Below are positions 54,951 through 64,000 of a stretch of 64,000 nucleotides of DNA, in pieces (within the stretch, counting starts at the first letter, position 1; each line of letters opens with the position of its first letter). Origin of the DNA: Anastrepha obliqua (lineage: Eukaryota > Arthropoda > Insecta > Diptera > Tephritidae); assembly GCF_027943255.1 (NCBI RefSeq), contig NC_072895.1, positions 26,882,001 through 26,946,000 on the forward strand. Direction: 5' to 3'. Position numbers and translations under genes: made by a program. Under the pieces are notes generated by a model that was not told where the DNA came from, ran no database searches, and saw only the letters and a list, made by a program, of their open reading frames with translations.

Positions 54951-55314
54951 TAGCAACGTGTGGCCTGATGTTGTCATGCAGCAAAATCAGTTTGTCATGT
55001 CCACCGTCCCATTCCGACCGCTTTTCTTTAAGAGCTCGATTCAAACGCATTAGCTGCAGTCGGTAACTATCGCCAGTGATAGTTTCACATGGTTTAAGGA
55101 GTTCATAATAGATGACACCCTTCTGATCCCAGCAAATGCATAACATAACCTTTGAAGCATGAATATTTTTTTTCGCGGTCGATGGACCTGGTTCACTTGG
55201 TTCACCTGGCAGGCTCCAACATTTTCGACGCTTACATTTGTCATAATAGATCCATTTTTGATCGCCAGTGACGATGCAGATTACCTTTTTTTTGCCGTTC
55301 AAGAAGCATCTCAC
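54553..55314 (-). pseudogene. Chimeric ORF: mariner transposase fused to reverse transcriptase
   Basis: One open frame of 253 codons starts with mariner transposase (GDQKWIYYDKCKRRKCW, VIYYELLKPCETITGDSY and LILLHDNIRPHVAKSL) and changes at about residue 125 to reverse transcriptase (LVNKGTSQAGVFSTFLWN, VIAYADDVVITVSGIF). The junction lies near 54940-54950. It looks like a 5'-truncated retrotransposon that landed in a mariner (or a later rearrangement) with frames happening to match. Both catalytic parts are partial, so a functional protein is unlikely. Confidence 0.75.
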
Positions 55315-55790
55315 ACGTCACCAAACGTCTCACGATATCTCCTCCGGTGCCTCCTTCAATTGATGTGGCACCCAGTTACCTGCTTTCTGGACCATTCCCA
55401 TTACGAGCAAACGCTTACCGACGACTGATCTCTCAACATCCAGCTCTTTAGACATATCATCAAGGGTTCGACATGCCTCTTCATCCAATAATTGTTGTAG
55501 TAGAGTATCTTCGAATTTTTTCGATGCCCCTTCACGATCTTTATCGCTCACGTCGAAATTGCCACTTTGGAAGCGTGGAAACCAGAAAGCACTCTTTACA
55601 AGTTGTATTTGATGGAGCGTGATTACCGTAAATATTGAGGAAAATACGACGCGTTTCAGCTACATTTTTCTTCAAAAAGGCAATAACAAAGCATGACTTC
55701 CCGCAAATGCTGTTTTTTTTTTGGACGAACGTAGACATTTTTGACGTCAGATAAAAAAGGATCTTTGCACTTCAAACGAATGCCAACTAT
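54951..55790 (-). mobile_element. Mauritiana-type mariner, N-terminal two thirds only
   Basis: ORFs 55541-55738 and 55330-55551 give the N-terminus (MSTFVQKKNS..., with breaks) and LDEEACRTLDDMSKELDVE, VQKAGNWVPHQLKEA. The catalytic part continues into 54951-55314. The C-terminal third, with the last aspartate, is missing at the junction with the retrotransposon. It resembles 40014-41271. Confidence 0.8.
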
Positions 55791-57463
55791 TGCGATCGAG
55801 ACCTCACATATACACCTTCAAGTCACCAGTATACTACTAGAGCGGACACAAAAATAGTATCAGCAGCGATACCTCGTTTACGACGGCGGAAACTTATTGC
55901 CATACCCAGTATTAAAAATTTCTTTCGTTGACTTGTCATGCGAGAAATGTTATAAAAATATCAACGAGAATTTTTAGCGACTTGAAACTTGCTTTCCGTT
56001 ATTTAATGAGTTCTGATTAAAATTTTTTTTTGAAAATCGAATTATGGAAATATTTGATATAGATATTTTTATAAAAAAAATAACTGAAATTAAAAAATTA
56101 ACAAGAAAATTGTAATAGTAATAAACTTGTCTCAATAATAATTTCGGAGGCGCATGTATGTAGATTTGTTGACCCCTCTGAGTGTCTGGAGCTTCCGATG
56201 TCAAACATTTTATGTCCTAATTGCAATGGGATGCTTCATATCTCAAGTCGTAAATGAGCTTACGACTTTCACTTTGTTTTCTAATATACCCAGTTATCCC
56301 GCTGGTATTAATACTTTTTTAATACGCCTTGCCGCATTATGAATCAAAATTAGCTGCTATTTTATATGAATATGTATGTAAAGCTTTAGCAGCAGCATAA
56401 ATATATATCCGTGTACATATGTATGCGTATGTTGTACGTGTATGCGCTTGTATCATAAATAACATTTTGATAACCGAATATTTGATTGTTCTTGTTGTAT
56501 GTGCGGCAATGTAATAACTAATTTGCATATTCACTCTCATACATACATACATTTATTTGTACATGCATACATGCGTAAGTCTATAAATACAATCGTTCGA
56601 TTACTGTCAGGTTATTATACATAACCGCCTAAGATAATAAAACAATTTTCTGCGACAACAATTAACTGGCGATACTTCCAGCTAAGGCGAGAAATTTTGG
56701 TTCATTTTCATTTCCGAATATCTATTTTTTAAAAAATTTATATATTTTTTGACAATATTTTTCGCTACAGTTGTGGTGCCCAACAGTTGTGGTATCATAA
56801 CTCCTCTAATTTCCGGGTGTACACACACCTCGCTTTCGCCTTCGGCCCAGCTACGGCCACATCTGTCTTGAAATATCGCTAAACTCCGCTAACTTCTACT
56901 CATTCGCTATATTTTCCGAAAAATAGTTTATGTAGCAGTTTGAAATGGTATGCGCAATACTAATGAGCTCTTTTCCAATTAGAGCCTGCTTGGTCATATT
57001 TTGCCTTGTAAGCTCACCTCCCATAAGGCTTTTCTCAATGTCACTACGAACCCAGGTGAATTGGTTTATGTTGTGCTTTTTTTCTCCTGCAATACTCTGT
57101 AATAGTGCAGCACAAGTTTGTAATTGAGAGTGAAAGAACCCAAAGATTTACGAGAAATTGTCGCCTGAAGGTCGCTCAATAATAAGGCATCTCTTTCTAA
57201 AGTTTCGGTTGCGATCTATTCCGCAGCCTGCATGGTGGCTAGCACTAGGCTGAAGTGATCGAGTAGTCGAAAAGAGAAAACCTGCCGTCATGCTCAGAGT
57301 AGTACAAGCTCTGGAGTATATGTTAAAGAAATTCACTAAATTAAATCAACAGTTAACTAAAGTTAATTCAATGCAAAAATAGATTACATTTATTTTAAAC
57401 TTTTTTTTTTTTGAAAGTCCTTTTATCGACACTCATCGCCTGTAATAAAGAAGTTTTTCGTAC
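55791..57463. other. AT-rich intergenic stretch, no gene
   Basis: It holds (CATA)-type and TATG-type repeats near 56390-56580. No ORF with a domain was seen. Confidence 0.35.
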
Positions 57464-58060
57464 GTGCAATTATTTCAGCTATTAAGAGGCTTTATCCCAG
57501 ATAGTTGGAAACTCGTCTTCATACCAAAAATAGGTAGGAGGGAACATGAATCAGCGAAGGACTTCAGGCCAATCAGTTTTTCGTCTTTCCTGTTAAAATC
57601 CTTTGAAAGACTTTTGGATATACACCTCAGAAGCTCTTTGGAGGGCTCTGGTATATCAACTGCACAACAACATGCGTACCTCAAAGGCAAATCTACGAAG
57701 ACAGCGCTTCACGAAGTAATCCGAACAAATATTATACCATGGCGGCATTCTGAGATATAGAAGGCGCCTTTAACAATGTTAGTACAGATGCCATCTAATG
57801 GGCGTTGATAGACTTAGAGGTGCACAATTGCATTGGTAATTGGGTCATCTCTATGCTAGAAACCAGGATCATCTCAACTAATATGGGTAATATCAACATA
57901 ACCAAGAAGGTCAACTTCTTTGGTTATGTGTTATTAGCAAAATCTTAATAAAACTTAATAGAGGTGGGGTAAAAGCGATGGCGTAAACTACGTACTACGT
58001 AAACTTGCTGAGGAAATGGTGCGTAAAACTGCTAACTGGATTAAAAAGTGGCTTAATCTC
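57464..58060 (+). mobile_element. Non-LTR reverse transcriptase N-terminal fragment
   Basis: ORF 57464-57760 reads PDSWKLVFIPKIGRREHES, AKDFRPISFSSFLLKSFER and STAQQHAYLKGKSTKTAL, the finger and early palm of an RNase H-type non-LTR reverse transcriptase. After a frame break FNNV-like sequence follows and it decays. No 3' part is present, so it is an internal piece. Confidence 0.8.
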
Positions 58061-58540
58061 GCTAAAAGCACAAATATGGACGCAATAGCAGAGTTCGATC
58101 CCGCAACGCTAAAATCTTTTATACCCGAGTAGTTGAATCGCTTTGTTAAAAAGAATTTGAATTGTATGAGGAAGGAGAAAGAAAGTCACTTGGCCTGAGC
58201 CATATCCAATTTGTAATCGGTCAAATATAGACTATTTTGGTGGCAACTTCTCTGCATATCATAAAAGCCTCATATTTCGTTCAAGAGGTAGTCTTTCAAA
58301 TCTAAATGTAAGTGAATATATCAAATAAAGAATATTACACTAAGACAACTACAGTCGGCGTGCTTTGTATTCTAAGAGAATAAGAATATTTATATTCCTT
58401 TTCCTGATTAAATTCATATATTTGAAAGATCTGAAAAACAACTGAAAAAATAATTCAAACTGCACTGCACTGCACATCATTTCATGCCGACTGATTTTAA
58501 TACTGAAGGCAGACGTCATCCAATGGATGGCGAAACCAAC
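58061..58540. other. Stretch without recognised feature
   Basis: No gene or repeat could be recognised in this short stretch. Confidence 0.3.
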
Positions 58541-59052
58541 CGTCAGCTGGTCCATTAGCGGTGAGTACATACGTGGGATGCTGCGAAACGTGTCGAAAAA
58601 AAATGTTTAACAACTCATTTAATACCGGCTGAAATTTTCTTCATGTATTGTTGACATTTAGTAGAATAAAAAAAAATTGTCAGCTGCGCGGTAGAGGGGG
58701 GAAAACACGCCAGCTGAACAGGTGAACTTGTAAAAAAATTGAAAAGTAAAACTACTTTATTCCGATTGAAACTTTTTTACATAATTTTGGACACATATGA
58801 AAATATAATAATGATGGTCAGCTGCGTTTATAGCGGTGGGAAGACCGTCAGACGAAGCAAGAATGTATCATTGCGTTCAGCTGACGTATTTTCCCCCCTC
58901 TACGGCGCAGCTGACTATTTTTTTTTATTCTACTAAATGTCAACATACATGAACAAAATTTTAGCCGGTAAAAAAGGAGTTGGTAGAAACTTTTTTTCGA
59001 CACGTTTCATACCCTTCCACAATCACACCCACCGCGGGTGCGCCAGCTGACG
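58541..59052. repeat. Foldback element: about 179-bp diverged inverted arms, 155-bp spacer
   Basis: The left arm (58541-58719) and the right arm (58875-59052, inverted) share CGTGTCGAAAAAAA, TGACATTTAGTAGAATAAAA, GTAGAGGGGGGAAAA and repeated CAGCTG/CAGCTGAC motifs. Differences are scattered, so the arms are older than those of 917-1965. No ORF and no clear target duplication were found. Confidence 0.8.
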
Positions 59053-59726
59053 TTCACTTTCGTTGTTCATGAAAGCTAATCACAAGCATAGAGAGAATTT
59101 AACGGTATAAAAACGCAGTCCAGGGCATGACGCAAGGCATGAATAGAAAGACAATTCATACTTCCTTGGACAATGTCATGTAAAATCCACCAACTAATTC
59201 TATGGTAAAGAAAAAAAACTCATTCAAAGGCCACCAGTTCTAGCAGCTGGATTTCCCTGCAGGGTATTGTGGAAAGGTTATGCGGATACTGAAATGAACG
59301 GCTATGCTTATGTACTCGTATGTCGCAAGTATACTCGCACTCGTATCAAACAAGCATATCTGGGAATTTATGATAGCTTTATGGAGTATGTAGGACAAGT
59401 CCGGTTCAATTATCTACTTCATATCATTGACAAATGCAGGTGTTTGCATACACAAACATACACAATTAGACATGCACTGTGGTAAACATTTACATGACTG
59501 AATTGCTTATCTAATATTTGCACAGGTAGTTCACACATGTTGATGAAGTTTAAGCCCAGTATCCGAATAATGATTTAATAGAATAATTCTTTATCCACAT
59601 TTTTTTAAGCAAATAAAAAAGTGCATATAAATCATAAAATCATTTTTTATTTTTAAGTAAAAAAGATAATTCACATATAGATATTAGAGTCTGGCTATAG
59701 AAGCTGGTGTGCCATAACTTACTAGG
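59053..59726. other. Stretch without recognised feature
   Basis: ORF 59267-59485 has no domain. Sequence is A/T-rich. Confidence 0.3.
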
Positions 59727-60345
59727 TTATTAAATAAGTTTTGCGGTTCGATAAGAGAGCCAATTTTTTTTTTTGCTACCCTGGTACACTTTTCATCTGA
59801 ATCTATGTTAAGTTTCATTTCAATCTGTCCTTTCATTCTTTTCCATTTAGAATTCTCGTGTCATAGTATATATTTTTTACAATGGAAAAAATCAAGTATC
59901 GCGCACTGATTAAATTTTTATTTTTGAAAGGTTTAAAAGCAAAGGAAATTTATGAACGAATGTTGAAAGTGTGTAAGGACTTTTCGCCATTGATTAGTGC
60001 AGTAGAAAAATGGGTTGCTGAATTGAAACGAGTTCGGACAAGCCTTGAAGACGATCCACGGCAAGAACGTCGAAAAACAGCAACAACACCCGAAATCGTA
60101 GAAAAAATACAGTTTACCGCATTGGAAAATCTTCGAGCGAGTAGAAGTTCTAGGCATCTGCGCAATATTTTCACTAAAGTATTAGGTTTCTGATGGATGT
60201 GTACACAATGGATGCCACATTCGCTAACAATGGAACAAAAACTCATTCAAATGCGACTTTCTCAGCAACATTTAGAGCGTTTACGAAAGGATAATAGGAT
60301 GGATTTCGTGCGTCGATTGTATTTTTAGTGTATAAAAAATGTGTT
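59727..60345 (+). mobile_element. Truncated mariner, N-terminal half
   Basis: ORF 59882-60193 starts MEKIKYRALIKFLFLKGLKA and carries ISAVEKWVAELKRVRTSLEDD and KTATTPEIVEKI, the paired helix-turn-helix of a DD34D mariner. It then breaks, and RLSQQHLERLRKDNRMD appears before the sequence stops. The leader AGTTTCATTTCAATCTGTCC is shared with 26270-26960. The catalytic half is absent. Confidence 0.8.
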
Positions 60346-60419
60346 TACCGTAATTTCCTGTATCGTAAAACAGAGCGACTCACACTCTACGTCTGTCTTT
60401 AATCTTATTCTTCAGAAAG

Positions 60420-61225
60420 AAGTGAAATGAAGTCAAGTTTGGAAACCTTCATAGTCGCTAGGGAATAACAATCGCGGACGATATCGCAATAGTGGCGAAG
60501 TGTCTCTTTGAAGCCTGTTGTGAGATTCAAAGTCGTGCAAAAGCGGTAGACCTTAGAATAAATGAAGGCAAAACTTAATATCTGAAGATCTCGCATAGCA
60601 AAGAGCGACGAAATCCTGAAAACATCAAAATCGGGGTATTTATCTTTTAGGTTCTTCAACACTTCAAATATTTGGGTGTATTAATAAAAAATGGCAAAAT
60701 ATTGGTAGCAAAAAAAGTATATTACGCCTACACAAAATGACTGAAGTCTAAACAGCTAGCACGCGAATATAAACTCCGTCCCTACCAGTCAATAATACTA
60801 CCGGTGCTGTCGAACGGCTGCGAGTGCTGGGCAATGACAAGCAAAGATGAAAGAAGCTTAAGAGAGTTCGAGCAAAAAGTGATTCGCAGGGTGTTTCACA
60901 CCATGCGCTACTACGATAAGTTGCTGAACTTGTGCCGGGGAGAAGATGTCCTTAAGCACAATAAATCCCAACGGATTCGATGGTTAGGACACGCTATGCG
61001 CATGGAAGACAGTCGCCCTCAAAACTTAAGCAAACTCCCTAACGACCGGCGTCCAAAGACGACCAAGGTTAACCTGGTTTGACCAAGTCACAGCCGACCT
61101 GAAAAAGCTACGAGTTAGAAGCTGGAAGTCTATTGCTATGAACTGTGCAAATAGGAAGCGGATTGCGGACGAAGCTAAAGCTCACCCTGAGCTGTAATCG
61201 CTACATGATGATGATGATGATGTTT
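60420..61225 (+). mobile_element. Non-LTR reverse transcriptase C-terminal part with a GAT-repeat tail
   Basis: In broken frames it reads TIADDIAIVAKCLFEA (RT active-site loop) and LRINEGKT, then in ORF 60804-61082 SNGCECWAMTSKDERSLREF, VIRRVFHTMRYYDKLL and QRIRWLGHAMRMEDSRPQN. It ends with ATGATGATGATGATG (61207-61221), a short tandem repeat tail that suits RTE-like elements. Confidence 0.75.
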
Positions 61226-61489
61226 ATCGTAGAAAAAAACCGAAAATGCATTTGGTTCACAGGCATTAAAAAAAATTGTGCATTCGCCATTTTCTTTTAT
61301 AATATTTTCTCAAATTAATGTACGCATTTCATTATTTGCACAATCAAAAACTTTTCTCAGAATTTAAATTTATTTAATTGTCCCACTGAAAAAAATGCTC
61401 AAACTTTGCTTAGTTTTCAGAGGTGATTCTTCCAGAATCCAACTAGCGTTTCCGCACCATTTTGTTGCCACATGCTCATAACCAACTTG

Positions 61490-62224
61490 TTTAACGGTTA
61501 TTTACAGCAAGACTATATCCAGTCTGGGTGGTTTAAGAACCGTATCAGGTTGTTGACGTCTAAGCCAGACAGTTGTTCGAGACTCTTGAACAGCGGTTTA
61601 CTCAGAGTTAACATTCTGTCCTTCCATAGGGCAGGGCATTCACAGAGGAAATGGAAGATTGTTTCATTTTTCTCTGGTTGTTTACAACTGTGCAGTTGTG
61701 AGGGATGCCCATTTTGGCTGATTGTTCTCCGATCGACCAAAAGCTGGTGAGTCTCTCATTGCCCTTAGTCTTCAGGCATCCCGTCGTTTCATGCTTATTA
61801 ATGTCGACGATTGCTTGAGATTGTAGGTAGGCCATAACGTTCTACTGATTCTGCATTTCGTCTGGTCTTTTTATCTACAATCCGCTATTCGGAGGTATTT
61901 TTGGGAGACTATATTCTTGACTGCACCTAATGGTGTGAACACCGGTTCTGCAAGAGCATTATTCATGGCAGATACCCCTCTTGCCAGTTCATCTACTTTT
62001 TCGTTACATTCAATGTTCCGATGTACCGGGACCCAGATTAAGGTTACTTTATGGTTTTCACTCAAGGTGGTGAGGCTGTTCCTACTTTGTTCCACTACTT
62101 TGGAGGTTGTTGTGGCCGAACCCAGTGCCTGGATTGCAGCTTGGCTATCCGAAAGAATAGCCCTGGAAGACACTGTTGGTAGTAGGGAGACGCACTGATT
62201 TCTCACTACTGACGTCTTACTCAA
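61490..62224 (-). mobile_element. Non-LTR retrotransposon RNase H fragment
   Basis: Minus ORF 61871-62224 carries AILSDSQAAIQALGSATTTS, TLIWVPVHRNIECNEKVDELAR, the RNase H core. It continues through 61608-61835 and 61513-61740 (KNETIFHFLCECPALWKDRM knuckle) in other frames. It is 5'-truncated and broken. Confidence 0.85.
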
Positions 62225-63740
62225 TTAATCGATGTAAAATTTTCTCTACATTCCTTAAAAATAAAATAAAAATTCCTTTATCTGTGTTAGTGAAATTCCT
62301 ATTAATTCATTTATATTCTATTTCTATGTCAAGTACAGTTTTTTGTTGAAGAAAATTGTAATCAAATCCAAAGTTGTGCATTTCTAAATTAGTTTGTTGC
62401 AAAACTATTTGACTATAAAAGCGAATGACGATAATAATAGAGCAAATGGGCCATTTGAAACTTTGAAGTGCTTCCAGCGCGTGGCCAACTTCTATAGATT
62501 TTACTGCATTTATATTTGTAATTGAAATCGTTGACGCAAAGCAACTCTAGAACGGGTGCAGTTACAGGCATTCAAAACAATAATAAATAAAATACAAGAA
62601 ATGTGAAAAAAGTAAAACAGCTATGGTCTACCACAGACTGTGAAGCTAAGAAGAAGAAGAAGACAAGCAAAGTCAAACTTTTTTATTCCAAAAGATCATC
62701 AACCGCTGGAAGTAAGGCTTGAAGTTTAGGCCTATTTTCAGGTATACAAACCAAAGTAAATCTGTTTAGCCACATTTACAACTATGCAAGCGGGATCTTG
62801 TAAATCTTTATGTCAATGTGACTTCATATACGGGCGCACACGCAACTATTAGCCGCTGCAAGCTCACGTGTTTACCTTTCACCTTCACCTTGTGAAAATG
62901 TTACGTCCACGCCCTGGAGATATGTGGATGATTAAAATTTTAATTAGACACTCAAACCAGGCGATTGCTTGGCATCAAGTTAATTAGAAAATAAGAGTGA
63001 AAGATAAGCAATAAAAGTGAGCTGAGAAACTGGGAAACTGATATGGCTTAGTGAGCAGAAAGGCACAAAAAAAAAACAAGAAAAAACGAGGGAAAGAGTA
63101 TCTAGAAAATCTGCACATGCCTGTAAGCGTGTATGTACCTCCATATTTTATATATAAATATATGTAAATTATTGTATACTCGTCATATGCATATGAGCTG
63201 AGCAATTCGTATAACTTTGGACAAGTAATGAAAGAGTAGAATTAATTAGCGTAAAATAATGTTGGCTTACGTCAAAGATTAATTTCTTCATTCTTGCGGC
63301 TTTTCGTTATACAGCCTGCGAGTTTGGTTCATTTGTTTTAAATTTCGTTTTGTATACTCATACATACGTATGTATGTGTGCAGCTTATTCGCTCAACAAA
63401 AAATATGTTTTGATATTCAACCTGCAGACACAGCCAGTGAAGGACTGACTTTAGTCTACATGCAGCAGTATATTTTATTATTTCTCAGAAGGTTTGTAAT
63501 GATTGAAAAAAAAACTGTTGATGTAGCTTTTTCTCGGAATTCATATTTATTCATAAATTTACAAAAATTAAATGATTTCACTTGCTTTATAACAAAAAAA
63601 ATGAATAAAGCCACAAAAAAGTGGTGTGACATAAGTTTACGTACAAAGTCGCTTGGATTCACTCAAGCAAAGCAAGCATGGAAAAGTAACTGTAAAGTAC
63701 CGTTATTCAAAAATTTCAGTTAATAAATCGTCGTTGCCAT
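62225..63740. other. Intergenic stretch, no supported gene
   Basis: It holds a GAAGAAGAAGAAGA run near 62651. ORF 63370-63723 (117 codons) has no domain I can recognise and its composition looks A/T-biased, so I do not call it a gene. Confidence 0.35.
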
Positions 63741-64000
63741 ATGTATACATACATACATATGATAATTCGTATGAAAAAAAAGCGAACCGCCCGCCAAGGG
63801 AAGCTACCCAGAAGAGATGTAAGCTCCATTTTGAGAGAATTCGACCGAAATCCGGGAATTAGTGCGCCAAAATTGGTCCAACATATCGTCGGGCATCCGG
63901 AAAAAGTATCATTCCAGGAACTATTAAGATAGATTAATAATAGCGGGTATTTCAGCTGGTCGCCAGCCTCTGGTTTTAGAAAAAAGCGTCGCCTGCGGCC
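63741..64000 (+). mobile_element. Start of a Tc1-like transposase, cut by the window edge
   Basis: ORF 63741-63932 reads MKKKRTARQGKLPRRDVSS and ILREFDRNPGISAPKLVQHI, the basic N-terminal and helix-turn-helix region of Tc1-like transposases. After a frame break it continues with INNSGYFSWSPASGFRKK. The rest lies outside. Confidence 0.6.

Noticed and set aside
63370..63723. 117-codon ORF near the right edge
   Set aside because: It has no domain, is rich in lysine, phenylalanine and asparagine from A/T content, and has no supporting exon or neighbour.

Overview
This window looks like nuclear DNA of a higher dipteran fly, most likely a tephritid fruit fly. The evidence is spliced genes with GT-AG introns, AT-rich intergenic DNA, a clear painless-type TRPA channel gene close to the Drosophila one, and many fly-type mariner elements, including the DD41D (rosa-like) lineage known from tephritids. 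There are no operons, CRISPR arrays or prokaryotic signals. The tephritid assignment is an inference.

Only two host protein-coding genes are well supported. One is an ortholog of painless on the plus strand (12562-19076): four coding exons giving 926 residues, with all junctions in phase 0. The other is a Ras-superfamily small GTPase on the minus strand (31654-37765): two coding exons giving 247 residues, closest in motif pattern to the Ras-dva family. Both genes carry transposon debris in their introns. The two genes are separated by about 12.6 kb of repeats, and nothing in the sequence suggests that they act together.

The rest is mostly mobile DNA. There are many mariner-type insertions: mauritiana-like DD34D, other DD34D lineages, DD41D/rosa-like and two degenerate Tc1/maT-like elements at 9.5-12 kb. 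There are numerous 5'-truncated non-LTR retrotransposon fragments (reverse transcriptase and RNase H ends), a tRNA-derived SINE family in several copies, short inverted-repeat elements (a hAT-like MITE and a family ending in a GGCGCAAAATTAATCA-type motif), TTAA-flanked repeats and two long foldback palindromes (917-1965 and 58541-59052). Several insertions are nested: a mariner inside a TTAA element (6.2-7.9 kb), a mariner inside another mariner (40.0-41.8 kb), and a TTAA-type repeat inside a mariner (33.0-34.8 kb).

Layout: 0-12 kb is transposons and two palindrome or TTAA structures. 12.5-19.1 kb is painless. 19.5-30.2 kb is transposons around an AT-rich gap. 31.6-37.8 kb is the GTPase gene. 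38.9-62.2 kb is densely packed transposon debris. At the right edge a Tc1-like transposase begins. I found no convincing new multi-gene system. The most unusual objects are the long palindromes, the nested insertions, an open reading frame fusing mariner transposase to reverse transcriptase (54553-55314), and similar internal deletions in separate DD41D mariners. Most element limits are estimated by eye.
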